Virus record (IMG/VR): IMGVR_UViG_3300017763_000249
Span: 1-21,368 of that record
DNA: 21,368 nucleotides
Origin: a virus
Strand: one strand, 5' to 3'
Part shown: piece after piece, positions 15,201-21,368 of the stretch
Layout: every line of letters starts with the position of its first letter
How positions within the stretch are numbered: the first letter of the stretch is position 1
Notes under the pieces: model-generated
The model's input: the letters and a program-made list of their open reading frames with translations, nothing else
Told to the model about the DNA's origin: nothing
Database searches by the model: none
Program-made: the position numbers and the translations under genes

Positions 15201-18052
15201 CATCGGATGTCATATGGATTGATAGCAATAACTGTGCCCCTACTGATGGTGTCTGTAATAAAGCCATTCGCATATGGAACGGTGAACAGGCAAACTGGCC
15301 ACAGGCAACCACAGGAAGAGCAAGCGTATTTACATGCGAACCATGTCTAAATGCCTTCTGTGCATACACTACATCCGTTGGGGATAACACGGTAGATTGT
15401 TGCAAGAGTGGTGGTGAGTGGAGCGATACTTGTGCTGATCTTTACAAGAGTTATTTAGAGAGTGTTTACTATAATGAGTGTGGTAACTCTGATAACCTAG
15501 ATAATCCTTTCTGTGGATTAGACGCTACAAACATCAATTGGCTTACTTTAAGTAATTCTGATATTGGAGAATATGATGATCAAGATCGAGTAGTGTTTAG
15601 TAACAATTCAAGAAAATGTCGTGATGAACTAGATCAACTAAGATCATCCAATCTGTCAGGACCGGATTGTAATGTATTCAACAATCCTGAGTTTGAAACT
15701 TTACAGTATGTTGATTACTCTGTTAAGGCAGACTATTTAACACTCATGCAACCATTATCGCCACTACCTGGCGGATTGAATTTCCAGTTCGTCCCTGTTA
15801 TCTGTAACCAAACAAATCCTTGTATTGCAGGACAGTCCGACTGGCCATCAGAGTTTTCTAACCCAAGATATACTTCACTACTCTATGGCATCAACGATCC
15901 AGCAAATGAAAACCAGTCTTTGATTGGTTCAGCAACGAGCAATAGCAATTTAGGTCTTTGTATCGGTGGTAGTTGTGTAGATAGTTTGCCTTCTCGATCT
16001 GGAACTCCAAAGGCTAGAATCGAAGCGACTATTAATCAAACTCCTGCCGACGAAAGGATCAATGAGCAGAGAGGTCTGTTGATCACAAACTGTCAGAACA
16101 GAGTATTCTGTAGAGGAAATAGTTGCACCGAGTGTGGTGGCTTTGAAGATCTTGTCGAACCATTCGATCAACCTTTAGTCTCTTGTTGGAATTGCTCGAC
16201 TGGACAGTGTTTAGAAACCACAACATGTAGTGAGGACTCCTCACTCTTCCCCGCAGAGTCATGTGATCCATCAGACAACCCATGTCCATTCGGTCAGTGC
16301 TGTGATGCAGATTGTACAGAAACGAGATTGGCAGACTGTGGTGGAGTGTGGAGTCAAACAGATACTCCATGTCCGAACGGTAACTTAACATGCGACTGTG
16401 GATCCGATGCACTCGGCAACTGCTGTACAGATTCGGTTCATAGTTATACATGTCAAAGTCAGTGTGCAGGTGCATGGGAAGAAGGACCAGACGAAGGGCC
16501 TGGATCTTGTATTCCAACAGGCTGCTGTTATCAGGTTGAAAATGTCAGTGGTGATCCCTCGACCGCCCGCGCCGTAACATCACAAACAACCCAATTAGAG
16601 TGTGGAGGTGGGGATGTATCCACAGGAGTGGGTGGTCTGATCTTTATCTCATGGACAGAGGGTGTTGATTGTAGTGCAGTAAACCCAACTGGTAGATTCT
16701 GTAACACTAATAATGAAACTTGTACGGATAACGTATTACCAGCGGACGGAACAATTATTGCAGGTAGTGGTAGGATTAGTATTGAGAACTGGACTCTAGA
16801 TGGATCATGTATAGGAGAAAATCCATGTAATTTCTCCACTGATCTAGCACCAATTTGTTGTCAGGGAATACCAGCAACCGATGGAACTGGAGCGTTTAGT
16901 TGCTTTGAAGATCCAAACCGTGTAGTATGCTTCCCTCAGTTTATCAATGTGGTTGGAAGTTCAACTACATATGCGGGTGTAGAGGATACTACATGTGACG
17001 ATTTTGATTGTTCAACTCAGTCTGGCTGGGGTCACTGTTGTTACAAGTCAAGTGATACTGCCGAATGGCAATGTGCATATCCAGTAGGAGAGTATCACTG
17101 CTTGAACAACTTACACTCCGATGAAACAACCAACCCATCTTGGACTCTAGATGGCAGTAACTGTGACACATGTGGTGATCCTAAAGATCCAACACTAGTA
17201 AATTGCTGCTACAATGTAGATCAATTTGGAACCAAGAGATGTCGTGTTGTTGAGGAAGGTAATTGTACTGCCTCAATATTAAGTGGATGTGGTGTTAAAG
17301 ATATGTTTGGAACCAACACCAATGTTAACGGAAGTGCCAGTGAAGGTTCTGAAGTGTGTGATGAGTGTAACGGATGTGATTCGCCTTCTCTAGTTAACTG
17401 CTGTTTTAATAATGGATCAGATTGTATTATGGTTCCCGAAGATCAATGTAATACTAGTGGAATACTAAACTGTGGACAGGGGGCCTTCGATACTCCAGTA
17501 ATTAGTGGAGACGTAACTGATCCCACCGCAATTGGTTGTCAGGAATGTGAAGAGGGATCATGTGAGACTAACCTCTATATAGAGGGTACTCAAATTCTAC
17601 AGTGTGGAAGTGATATATGTCCGTTTGGTGAAGGTAATAACTATAGTAATTTAGGTGGTGGAGGTAATCCAATCTTTAACCAACTAAAGGTTCTACGAAT
17701 AAGATTTGAAGAAAGAGTTCTTTTAGGTCCAACTGAATATGTAATAGAACTGGAATTTGATAATGAATTTAATGCAACTCAATTCATAGCAAACTACGAC
17801 TTGAAGAATGTTAATGACGTTAATAACGATCCTCTTGGTGATCAGTATATAAGATTTACTAAGAGTGATACTGATATTATTGCATACATTCCAAATGTAA
17901 TACCAACACGACAAGTCAACTTTGTTAAATTCTCTTCATTCAGTCCAACATTCAATCCACCAACACCATCGAAGCCTGTGCAGGAATTTGTTGAAGATTC
18001 TAGTGGAGGAAATATCAACTACTCGGCTAAATATAGAATAAGATTTCCCTGA
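12245..18052 (+). CDS. Giant cysteine-rich collagen-like fibre with GACC repeats and DUF1566-like domain
   Basis: 1,935 residues. Order of parts: collagen-like segment (11-44); beta module shared with the neighbouring fibres (~50-175); a beta domain ending 'TFTRSGTDIVNCITFNNGD' then TW (~240-316); five Cys-rich repeats starting at residues 317, 355, 397, 444 and 490 (best example begins 'GACCLPDTSKLC' and ends 'GAGTVCDQVDC'); a DUF1566/C-type-lectin-like domain (~542-705) with 'YYIPSLNEM' and 'YWTSTRSS' and closing 'RAVVVRRE'; another repeat at 761; a large Cys-containing region of unknown fold (~810-1340); more repeats from 1350 to ~1790; and a Cys-free beta C-terminus (~1805-1935). About 36 Cys fall in residues 317-540 by hand count. 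It is probably a long stiff fibre stabilised by disulfides (or metal), with a lectin-like host-binding insert. The start at 12245 has only a weak Shine-Dalgarno. Met10 is an alternative. Confidence 0.75.
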   Translation: MTNSSISTIMGPSGPRGPQAPIGSTGPSGPSGPTGSTGATGEIGYALVGWTAGTINCKNRVLVNADGTTASIGPVSGNTAGSDGSVGTAKFYVQQLGGGAKIFKNSVGDTAFFRSFRTSPDITINETGNNIELNAPLGSGLLSQVVGKTGELLHYAGTTFIRGADDTFFAEGVSAEEGSLQAVIGDFKELIKRYDPVNNESITVDTTITNNHYVVGRTGFEITDAVANVHGFEPVTTDGVTFGETVNTTFIIKNGGLATNQNPFNEDKFLFSPAGPTFTRSGTDIVNCITFNNGDTWQCFIAGKDYDTTFDGTLRVGACCQGPDQCSDYVLSQNCSGTFFNRVSCNADPCDGTLGACCVNNSCFNYSLSKCDDIGGQFFSNLSCGEFTCPGPCDNLGCCCLGIEGQVTSTKPICDNLGGVFNADKSCEEFIADGENGCEELTRGACCLPDTSKLCNVLPIECVEAGGIHMGAGTVCDQVDCCAGRSIPLGACCCSNGECNDQIVESLCPSQCQWTENAACDVCGTVLNCNCTEEGGNQPAGFKKWALWIKDIFVSNLSENPDSPDVKLLGSGVAVADISGPFGCDRLSDGLHNTYYTNYANASHNPLTEAIPYARSLNVPGFANENDYYIPSLNEMAFIVLKNSIHFNILIGDTVNNSPYWTSTRSSDTEFFTINEAGSVLETQMSNIGEPNLGKRAVVVRREMLENGADESGLPAVGEENADGEKFVGVFAAGCSVILSNQNTGTFELPTYTCSDPLETGQCCTNNQCSIANEYDCILSTPPGVYSGDNPDASCDDNPCEPDDPTQVETLNCARAGVISYKATEFDCAFGISKQLYYYAGTVDINGVPNDLANYDKLNVTGKNDSTPDYDIRATAVDADTGILAQGYCLGHDKAMECGTDRNILAPTAIAAATLRAYCNQDWLYGENYSCGDSDVCGQAKSTFDTVIDDCLSPNSIALCGKAIQRDTINILNELENTTCSTTNWPSDVIWIDSNNCAPTDGVCNKAIRIWNGEQANWPQATTGRASVFTCEPCLNAFCAYTTSVGDNTVDCCKSGGEWSDTCADLYKSYLESVYYNECGNSDNLDNPFCGLDATNINWLTLSNSDIGEYDDQDRVVFSNNSRKCRDELDQLRSSNLSGPDCNVFNNPEFETLQYVDYSVKADYLTLMQPLSPLPGGLNFQFVPVICNQTNPCIAGQSDWPSEFSNPRYTSLLYGINDPANENQSLIGSATSNSNLGLCIGGSCVDSLPSRSGTPKARIEATINQTPADERINEQRGLLITNCQNRVFCRGNSCTECGGFEDLVEPFDQPLVSCWNCSTGQCLETTTCSEDSSLFPAESCDPSDNPCPFGQCCDADCTETRLADCGGVWSQTDTPCPNGNLTCDCGSDALGNCCTDSVHSYTCQSQCAGAWEEGPDEGPGSCIPTGCCYQVENVSGDPSTARAVTSQTTQLECGGGDVSTGVGGLIFISWTEGVDCSAVNPTGRFCNTNNETCTDNVLPADGTIIAGSGRISIENWTLDGSCIGENPCNFSTDLAPICCQGIPATDGTGAFSCFEDPNRVVCFPQFINVVGSSTTYAGVEDTTCDDFDCSTQSGWGHCCYKSSDTAEWQCAYPVGEYHCLNNLHSDETTNPSWTLDGSNCDTCGDPKDPTLVNCCYNVDQFGTKRCRVVEEGNCTASILSGCGVKDMFGTNTNVNGSASEGSEVCDECNGCDSPSLVNCCFNNGSDCIMVPEDQCNTSGILNCGQGAFDTPVISGDVTDPTAIGCQECEEGSCETNLYIEGTQILQCGSDICPFGEGNNYSNLGGGGNPIFNQLKVLRIRFEERVLLGPTEYVIELEFDNEFNATQFIANYDLKNVNDVNNDPLGDQYIRFTKSDTDIIAYIPNVIPTRQVNFVKFSSFSPTFNPPTPSKPVQEFVEDSSGGNINYSAKYRIRFP
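12275..12376 (+). repeat. Collagen-like Gly-X-Y repeat, giant fibre 2
   Basis: Residues 11-44 read as Gly-X-Y triplets (GPSGPR, GPSGPSGPTG, GSTGATG) with one Gly-to-Ala break at residue 20. Pro and Ser/Thr dominate. It sits at nearly the same distance from the start as in the neighbouring genes. Confidence 0.82.
13193..13813 (+). repeat. GACC cysteine-repeat array A (5 units)
   Basis: Units begin at 13193, 13307, 13433, 13574 and 13712. The shared pattern is G-A-C-C, a short loop, C, ~6-9 residues, C, often x-x-G-G plus an aromatic or aliphatic residue, ~6-8 residues, C, 3-4 residues, C. The units differ greatly in DNA sequence, so they are old duplicates. The pattern matches a repeat I know from secreted and surface proteins of environmental bacteria. 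Confidence 0.78.
13868..14359 (+). other. DUF1566/C-type-lectin-like domain within giant fibre 2
   Basis: Residues ~542-705 carry the landmarks of DUF1566-type domains: an early 'KWALWIKDIF' strand, an 'AIPYARSLN' helix, 'NDYYIPSLNEMAFIVLK' (the W/Y-x-LPS-x-x-EL element), 'PYWTSTRSS' (the YWSST element) and the closing 'KRAVVVRRE' (V-R-x-VR element). Such domains adopt formylglycine-enzyme/C-type-lectin-like folds and are used as binding modules. The catalytic residues of a formylglycine enzyme are not evident. Confidence 0.6.
14525..14650 (+). repeat. GACC-type repeat following the lectin-like domain
   Basis: One unit begins 'GQCCTNNQCS' at residue 761 and ends 'SCDDNPCE'. It resumes the Cys pattern right after the lectin-like domain, which shows that the domain is inserted in a repeat array. 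Confidence 0.7.
16292..17560 (+). repeat. GACC-type cysteine-repeat array B (about 7 units)
   Basis: Units with a central Cys-Cys pair start near 16292 (GQCC), 16415 (GNCC), 16520 (GCC), ~16850 (ICC), 17030 (GHCC), 17198 (VNCC) and 17393 (VNCC). Compared with array A, the loops are longer and more variable and the GG turn is often lost. The last two units share 'VNCC' and a longer tail ending in Cys-x-x-Cys (C-D-E-C and C-Q-E-C), so they look like a more recent pair. Confidence 0.65.
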
Positions 18053-18066
18053 GTCTGATATATAAT

Positions 18067-18073
18067 AAGAGGA
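18067..18073 (+). promoter_or_regulatory. Ribosome binding site for giant fibre 3
   Basis: AAGAGGA lies 4 bases before the ATG at 18078. It is the strongest Shine-Dalgarno among the fibre genes and supports this start. Confidence 0.65.
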
Positions 18074-18077
18074 TCAT

Positions 18078-21000
18078 ATGGCCAACAGTACGTTTCAATC
18101 TATAACTGGACCATCAGGACCAGAGGGAATTAAAGCAATCGGTGTCACTGGTAACAGTGGTGACACTGGTGGTATTGGTGCAACTGGTCCAGAGGCACCA
18201 TTCGTGTCTCAGTATAGATGGTCCGAGGTTGATCCATCAAATGGCGAAGAAAGAATCAAGTTAACACTTTCAGATGAGAGTGTTGTTTATGTTGGTGGTG
18301 TATCTGGACAGAATGCCTACGTTGCTGGAGTTACGGCACTGGGTGAAAGTGTTGGCAATCCAAGTGGTCAAATCTTCAAACAAACCACCACCGCTGGACC
18401 AGATCCTAGCGGAGCAACTTTTCAATTCAGAGGACTGACTGCTGCTGTTGATCTTGGTATTGAGTGGGCTGACGATACGATCTCCATCTCCTCTCCAATA
18501 GGAATCACAACAGGCTATGTGGATTCAGGTAGCACAGGTGAGTTCCTGTTCCTATCTCCCCAATACAAAGCACAAGGTGGTTCGGGTAGTTTTTATGATA
18601 GTTTCGGCGGACCAAATCCAACGGGGACTGGCGATACAATCAGTGTTAAGTTTAGAAACGCCATAGCACACGTTGGAGATGAATATAATATTGACTTCTG
18701 TAATACGGCAGTTGCAAATGAATCTGGTGATAAACTAAAGGAATATATTCTTGATGTGGCGAACCTAGTTCGTTTTAGTCCTCCAGAAGAAAATGGTAAA
18801 CGATTTGGTTATCTTTGTGTTTCTGTAAAATTCTTTCAAGCAGATGATAGAATTGTAATACTACGAACAAAAGTAGACAACAATCAAGATACAGAAACAA
18901 TTCGTCAACCTTTATATGGTGCATCTGAGGTAAACTTTGAAAATCCATTGTCAGGTGAACTCTTGTATGTTTCTGGAGAAAACAACAGCGGTGAAGGTTA
19001 TGGCAATGATTCGTACAGACGAAGTATAATAAGTTTTAACACACCATACGAAAATTTAAATGAGGGTTATGAAGCAGGTATCCATCCTCAAGTATGGAGT
19101 GGATCTACGGGCGCACCTGCCGTTGATTACCCCAGCGAACAAGCAGTAATTTTCGATACAAACTGTATAGACGATGATACTCTGGAAGGTAAGTTGTTCA
19201 GAGGTAAACCATTCTGCTCAGATCCAGAATCTGAGTTGGGTAATGGAACTCACAGTTACTGTCTCCGTATTGAGGAAGACATGTTCGAGTCTCAAAACAC
19301 AAGTAGTCCGTGGTACGGTAAAATTCGCATGGTCGTAATGCCTGGTTGTGGCAACGAGTCAGGTAGTGGCACTCAATGGAAATGGAAAATTTCATGTGAG
19401 TCTGTGTGTTCATGTAGAGATGCAGGAACAGTTGATGACAACCCATATGGTGCGTGTTGCACAAGTGCAGTTGCAGATTGTGATTCCCTGTCGGGTGGAC
19501 CAATCAGCGGTAGATTAGAACTTGATATTACCAACGCTGACGTTTTCAATGTTGCTGCCCCAATTGATATCGCGGGAATCACTTGGTCATACGATCAAAG
19601 GCCTGGACTGTCTCTTGGTAGTAATGATGGTAACAACTTTGGTGAGATGAAAAACATCACGGTCATCGTTGAGGGTGGACCAAATAATATTAAATTCCCA
19701 GACAACGTAAAGTTTGCTGGAACACCAACATTTACAAATGGTATTGACATAGTAAACTTACTGACTGTTGATAATGGTGACACTTGGTTTGCCACACAAA
19801 CAGGATATGGGTGGGATGTTGATATATTCAAAGAGGATCGATTGGGATCATGTTGTAGTGGTCTTGGTTGTGTAAACTTTGTAAACAAAACATATTGTGA
19901 TGAACTAGGTGGATCTTTTGAGGAAGATGTTCCTTGTTATAGAAGAACTGATCCTGAGTGTGGTGCAGGAATCACGGGAGGTTGTTGTTCTGGTCTAGAA
20001 GGCACAATCAACACAGGAGTTTTGTGTGATGATAGTGGTGACTATACTCCACCTGCGGATTATGTATGTTGTAGTGATGATGCAGGATGTTTGCCTGGGC
20101 CTGAAGATTTTGGTTCATATATTGGTTGCTTATACGGACAATGTGAAAGTTGTTGTGGTGGTAATTTAAACTTTGAATTCTGTGATGATTTATGTACCCT
20201 ACCTATACAGAAGTGTTGTTTTGATTTAGATCCTGAAAGTTCATACTGTGTCACAATAACAGATGGATGTAACAGTTGCGAAGAACTAGGAGGAAGAGAG
20301 GTTCAGAATTGTTCTGAATGTAATTTGGGTAACGACAATCTCTTCAAGTGTTGCGCCCCGTGTCCAATCGGTTGTGTTGATGTTCCAAATACAGAAAGTT
20401 GCACCGCACTACAGGGTAGGATCTCAAACACTGGCTTATGTTCAGCGTGTCTAGGTCCAGAATATGATGACATATATGGAGGAACAGATGGACCTGTTGG
20501 TAGACCAAAGTGTTTGCTTCCCTCGACTCTTCTACAGTGCAACCTAATCAACGGTTATTTTGTTCCTTCAACTGTTACTGAAGATCCTTGTACAATCTGC
20601 GAGACTATCAATGTATGTGATCCACCACCAGTAGGTGCCTGTTGTGACGATACAAACGGTGATTGTCGTGGTATTATGTTAGAAGAAGTTTGTGATGCCA
20701 TAAAAGCACAAAATCCAGAGTTAAATATCACATGGCTAGGGGCAGGATCTGAATGTGATGACTGTTGTGGTAATCAGGAATTCCGAGGTGCTTGTTGCTT
20801 CTGTAATGAAAATTGTGTTCCTAATCTAACACCACAAGAGTGTTCCTCATTGAGAGGAATCTTTATGGGAATAGATTCTACATGTGGCTCTGTTAATTGT
20901 AGCATCGCTGGACCATGTGAATGTCCCTGTGAAATAACAGGATGTTGTGATTGTCCCGCAGGACACCCATCAAGAAGTCCTTGTTGTGATGATCCACAGT

Positions 21001-21368
21001 CTGAAGAATGTTGTGATAGTGGAGACTGGTGTGGCGACGATGACGACGACGACGATTCTTCGGATGATCCAAATGACACAGACGATACTGAAGAATTTGA
21101 AATACCACTTTTTCCAGGCGACAGCGGAAAGAGAGGCCCCGGAACACCCAGAAGTGATTGGACTAAGGGTGCCTGTTGTCAAGCGGGAGCAGGTTGTCAC
21201 CGTATATTCGTTGGTTCTAGACTAACTGGTCCTGTGTTTGGTCCTTTCGATCCAGCAGAGGTGGCTAATGAAAGATGTTCAGGAACATTCACACCTGAAG
21301 CGACATGTCAAGAGGTCAGTTGTAAAAAGCCAAAATACACAGGTGCGTGTTGTTGTGCAACTTGGTCT
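18078..21368 (+). CDS. Giant cysteine-rich collagen-like fibre (partial, 3' end outside window)
   Basis: I followed the frame from the ATG at 18078 to the last base: 1,097 codons without a stop, so the gene continues past the window. Order of parts: collagen-like segment (~11-40); the beta module shared with the two preceding fibres (~43-170, with 'RIKLTLSDESVVYVGGVSG'); an unrecognised region (~180-455); a first Cys-Cys unit at 458; a beta domain (~475-589) ending 'TFTNGIDIVNLLTVDNGDTW' that is clearly related to the one before the repeats in the previous gene; then GACC-type repeats starting at 590 (GSCC), 635 (GGCC), 853, 904, 1031 and 1089 (all GACC), with further CC units between; and an Asp-rich tract (~986-1007). 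It is probably a paralogue of the preceding giant fibre. No stop or C-terminal domain is visible here. Confidence 0.8.
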   Translation, partial: MANSTFQSITGPSGPEGIKAIGVTGNSGDTGGIGATGPEAPFVSQYRWSEVDPSNGEERIKLTLSDESVVYVGGVSGQNAYVAGVTALGESVGNPSGQIFKQTTTAGPDPSGATFQFRGLTAAVDLGIEWADDTISISSPIGITTGYVDSGSTGEFLFLSPQYKAQGGSGSFYDSFGGPNPTGTGDTISVKFRNAIAHVGDEYNIDFCNTAVANESGDKLKEYILDVANLVRFSPPEENGKRFGYLCVSVKFFQADDRIVILRTKVDNNQDTETIRQPLYGASEVNFENPLSGELLYVSGENNSGEGYGNDSYRRSIISFNTPYENLNEGYEAGIHPQVWSGSTGAPAVDYPSEQAVIFDTNCIDDDTLEGKLFRGKPFCSDPESELGNGTHSYCLRIEEDMFESQNTSSPWYGKIRMVVMPGCGNESGSGTQWKWKISCESVCSCRDAGTVDDNPYGACCTSAVADCDSLSGGPISGRLELDITNADVFNVAAPIDIAGITWSYDQRPGLSLGSNDGNNFGEMKNITVIVEGGPNNIKFPDNVKFAGTPTFTNGIDIVNLLTVDNGDTWFATQTGYGWDVDIFKEDRLGSCCSGLGCVNFVNKTYCDELGGSFEEDVPCYRRTDPECGAGITGGCCSGLEGTINTGVLCDDSGDYTPPADYVCCSDDAGCLPGPEDFGSYIGCLYGQCESCCGGNLNFEFCDDLCTLPIQKCCFDLDPESSYCVTITDGCNSCEELGGREVQNCSECNLGNDNLFKCCAPCPIGCVDVPNTESCTALQGRISNTGLCSACLGPEYDDIYGGTDGPVGRPKCLLPSTLLQCNLINGYFVPSTVTEDPCTICETINVCDPPPVGACCDDTNGDCRGIMLEEVCDAIKAQNPELNITWLGAGSECDDCCGNQEFRGACCFCNENCVPNLTPQECSSLRGIFMGIDSTCGSVNCSIAGPCECPCEITGCCDCPAGHPSRSPCCDDPQSEECCDSGDWCGDDDDDDDSSDDPNDTDDTEEFEIPLFPGDSGKRGPGTPRSDWTKGACCQAGAGCHRIFVGSRLTGPVFGPFDPAEVANERCSGTFTPEATCQEVSCKKPKYTGACCCATWS
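18108..18197 (+). repeat. Collagen-like Gly-X-Y repeat, giant fibre 3
   Basis: Residues 11-40 contain Gly-X-Y triplets (GPSGPEG, then GVTGNSGDTGGIGATGPEA) interrupted by a phase-breaking 'IKAI' between Gly17 and Gly22. The opening 'GPSGP' is shared with the preceding gene. Confidence 0.78.
19845..21368 (+). repeat. GACC-type cysteine-repeat array C
   Basis: Clear units start at 19845, 19980, 20634, 20787, 21168 and 21342. Several less regular CC units lie between, for example 'ESCCGGNLNFEFC', 'QKCCFDLDPESSYC' and 'FKCCAPCPIGC'. The array is still running at the window edge. The unit at 20787 ('GACCFCNENCVPNLTPQEC', then LRG, ending 'TCGSVNC') closely follows the consensus. Confidence 0.75.
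21036..21101 (+). repeat. Asp-rich tract with GAC/GAT codon run
   Basis: Seven consecutive Asp codons (GAC/GAT) start at 21036, followed by Ser and further Asp/Glu residues over ~22 codons. It is a low-complexity, highly acidic linker interrupting the Cys repeats, followed by a short GDSGKRGPG collagen-like patch. Confidence 0.8.

Noticed and set aside
16083-16517. 144-codon reverse-strand ORF rich in His, Met and Ser
   Set aside because: Antisense to the Cys-rich repeats; its His/Met content mirrors TGT/GAT-rich codons of the real gene.
18061-18068. TATAATAA resembling a T4 late promoter (TATAAATA)
   Set aside because: Only 6 of 8 bases match, and transcription from it would begin at or inside the ribosome binding site at 18067-18073.

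Overview
The window is a densely packed, single-strand (+) block of late structural genes from a contractile-tailed phage of the T4 superfamily. The evidence is a run of recognisable T4-type baseplate proteins: a hub-like protein cut by the left edge, gp25, gp6, a protein in the gp7 position, and gp8. These are followed by proteins of the kind seen in marine T4-like (cyanophage-type) viruses. The host cannot be read from the sequence. A marine origin is inferred only from the resemblance of the accessory structural proteins to those of marine T4-like viruses. No tRNA, integrase, CRISPR array, insertion sequence or reverse-strand gene is supportable.

Layout: 1-1218 baseplate hub-like protein (5' end missing) with an odd GC-rich glycine-rich insert; 1238-1627 gp25; 1627-3357 gp6; 3357-4667 structural protein in the gp7 position; 4680-6242 gp8-like wedge protein; 6255-7004 small structural protein with a DUF4815-like N-terminus; 7023-9773 fibre/adhesin with repeated beta modules and a probable carbohydrate-binding-like domain; 9773-11068 tail-collar fibre protein; 11077-12225 collagen-like fibre protein; 12245-18052 a 1,935-residue cysteine-rich fibre; and 18078-21368 a second giant cysteine-rich fibre (at least 1,097 codons), open at the right edge.

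The genes are separated by at most about 25 bases, and three junctions overlap as TAATG. No convincing promoter or terminator is visible, so this looks like one late transcription unit. The left half builds the baseplate wedge and hub. The right half supplies the appendages that would attach to the baseplate and touch the host.

The most unusual content lies at 11-21.4 kb. Three consecutive genes start with a short collagen-like Gly-X-Y segment followed by a related beta module. Two of them then run into long arrays of a disulfide-type 'GACC' repeat, a pattern better known to me from bacterial extracellular proteins. The first giant protein also carries a DUF1566/C-type-lectin-like domain between repeats. 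Together they look like an expanded family of modular, cysteine-armoured fibres, and they are the best candidate here for something under-described.
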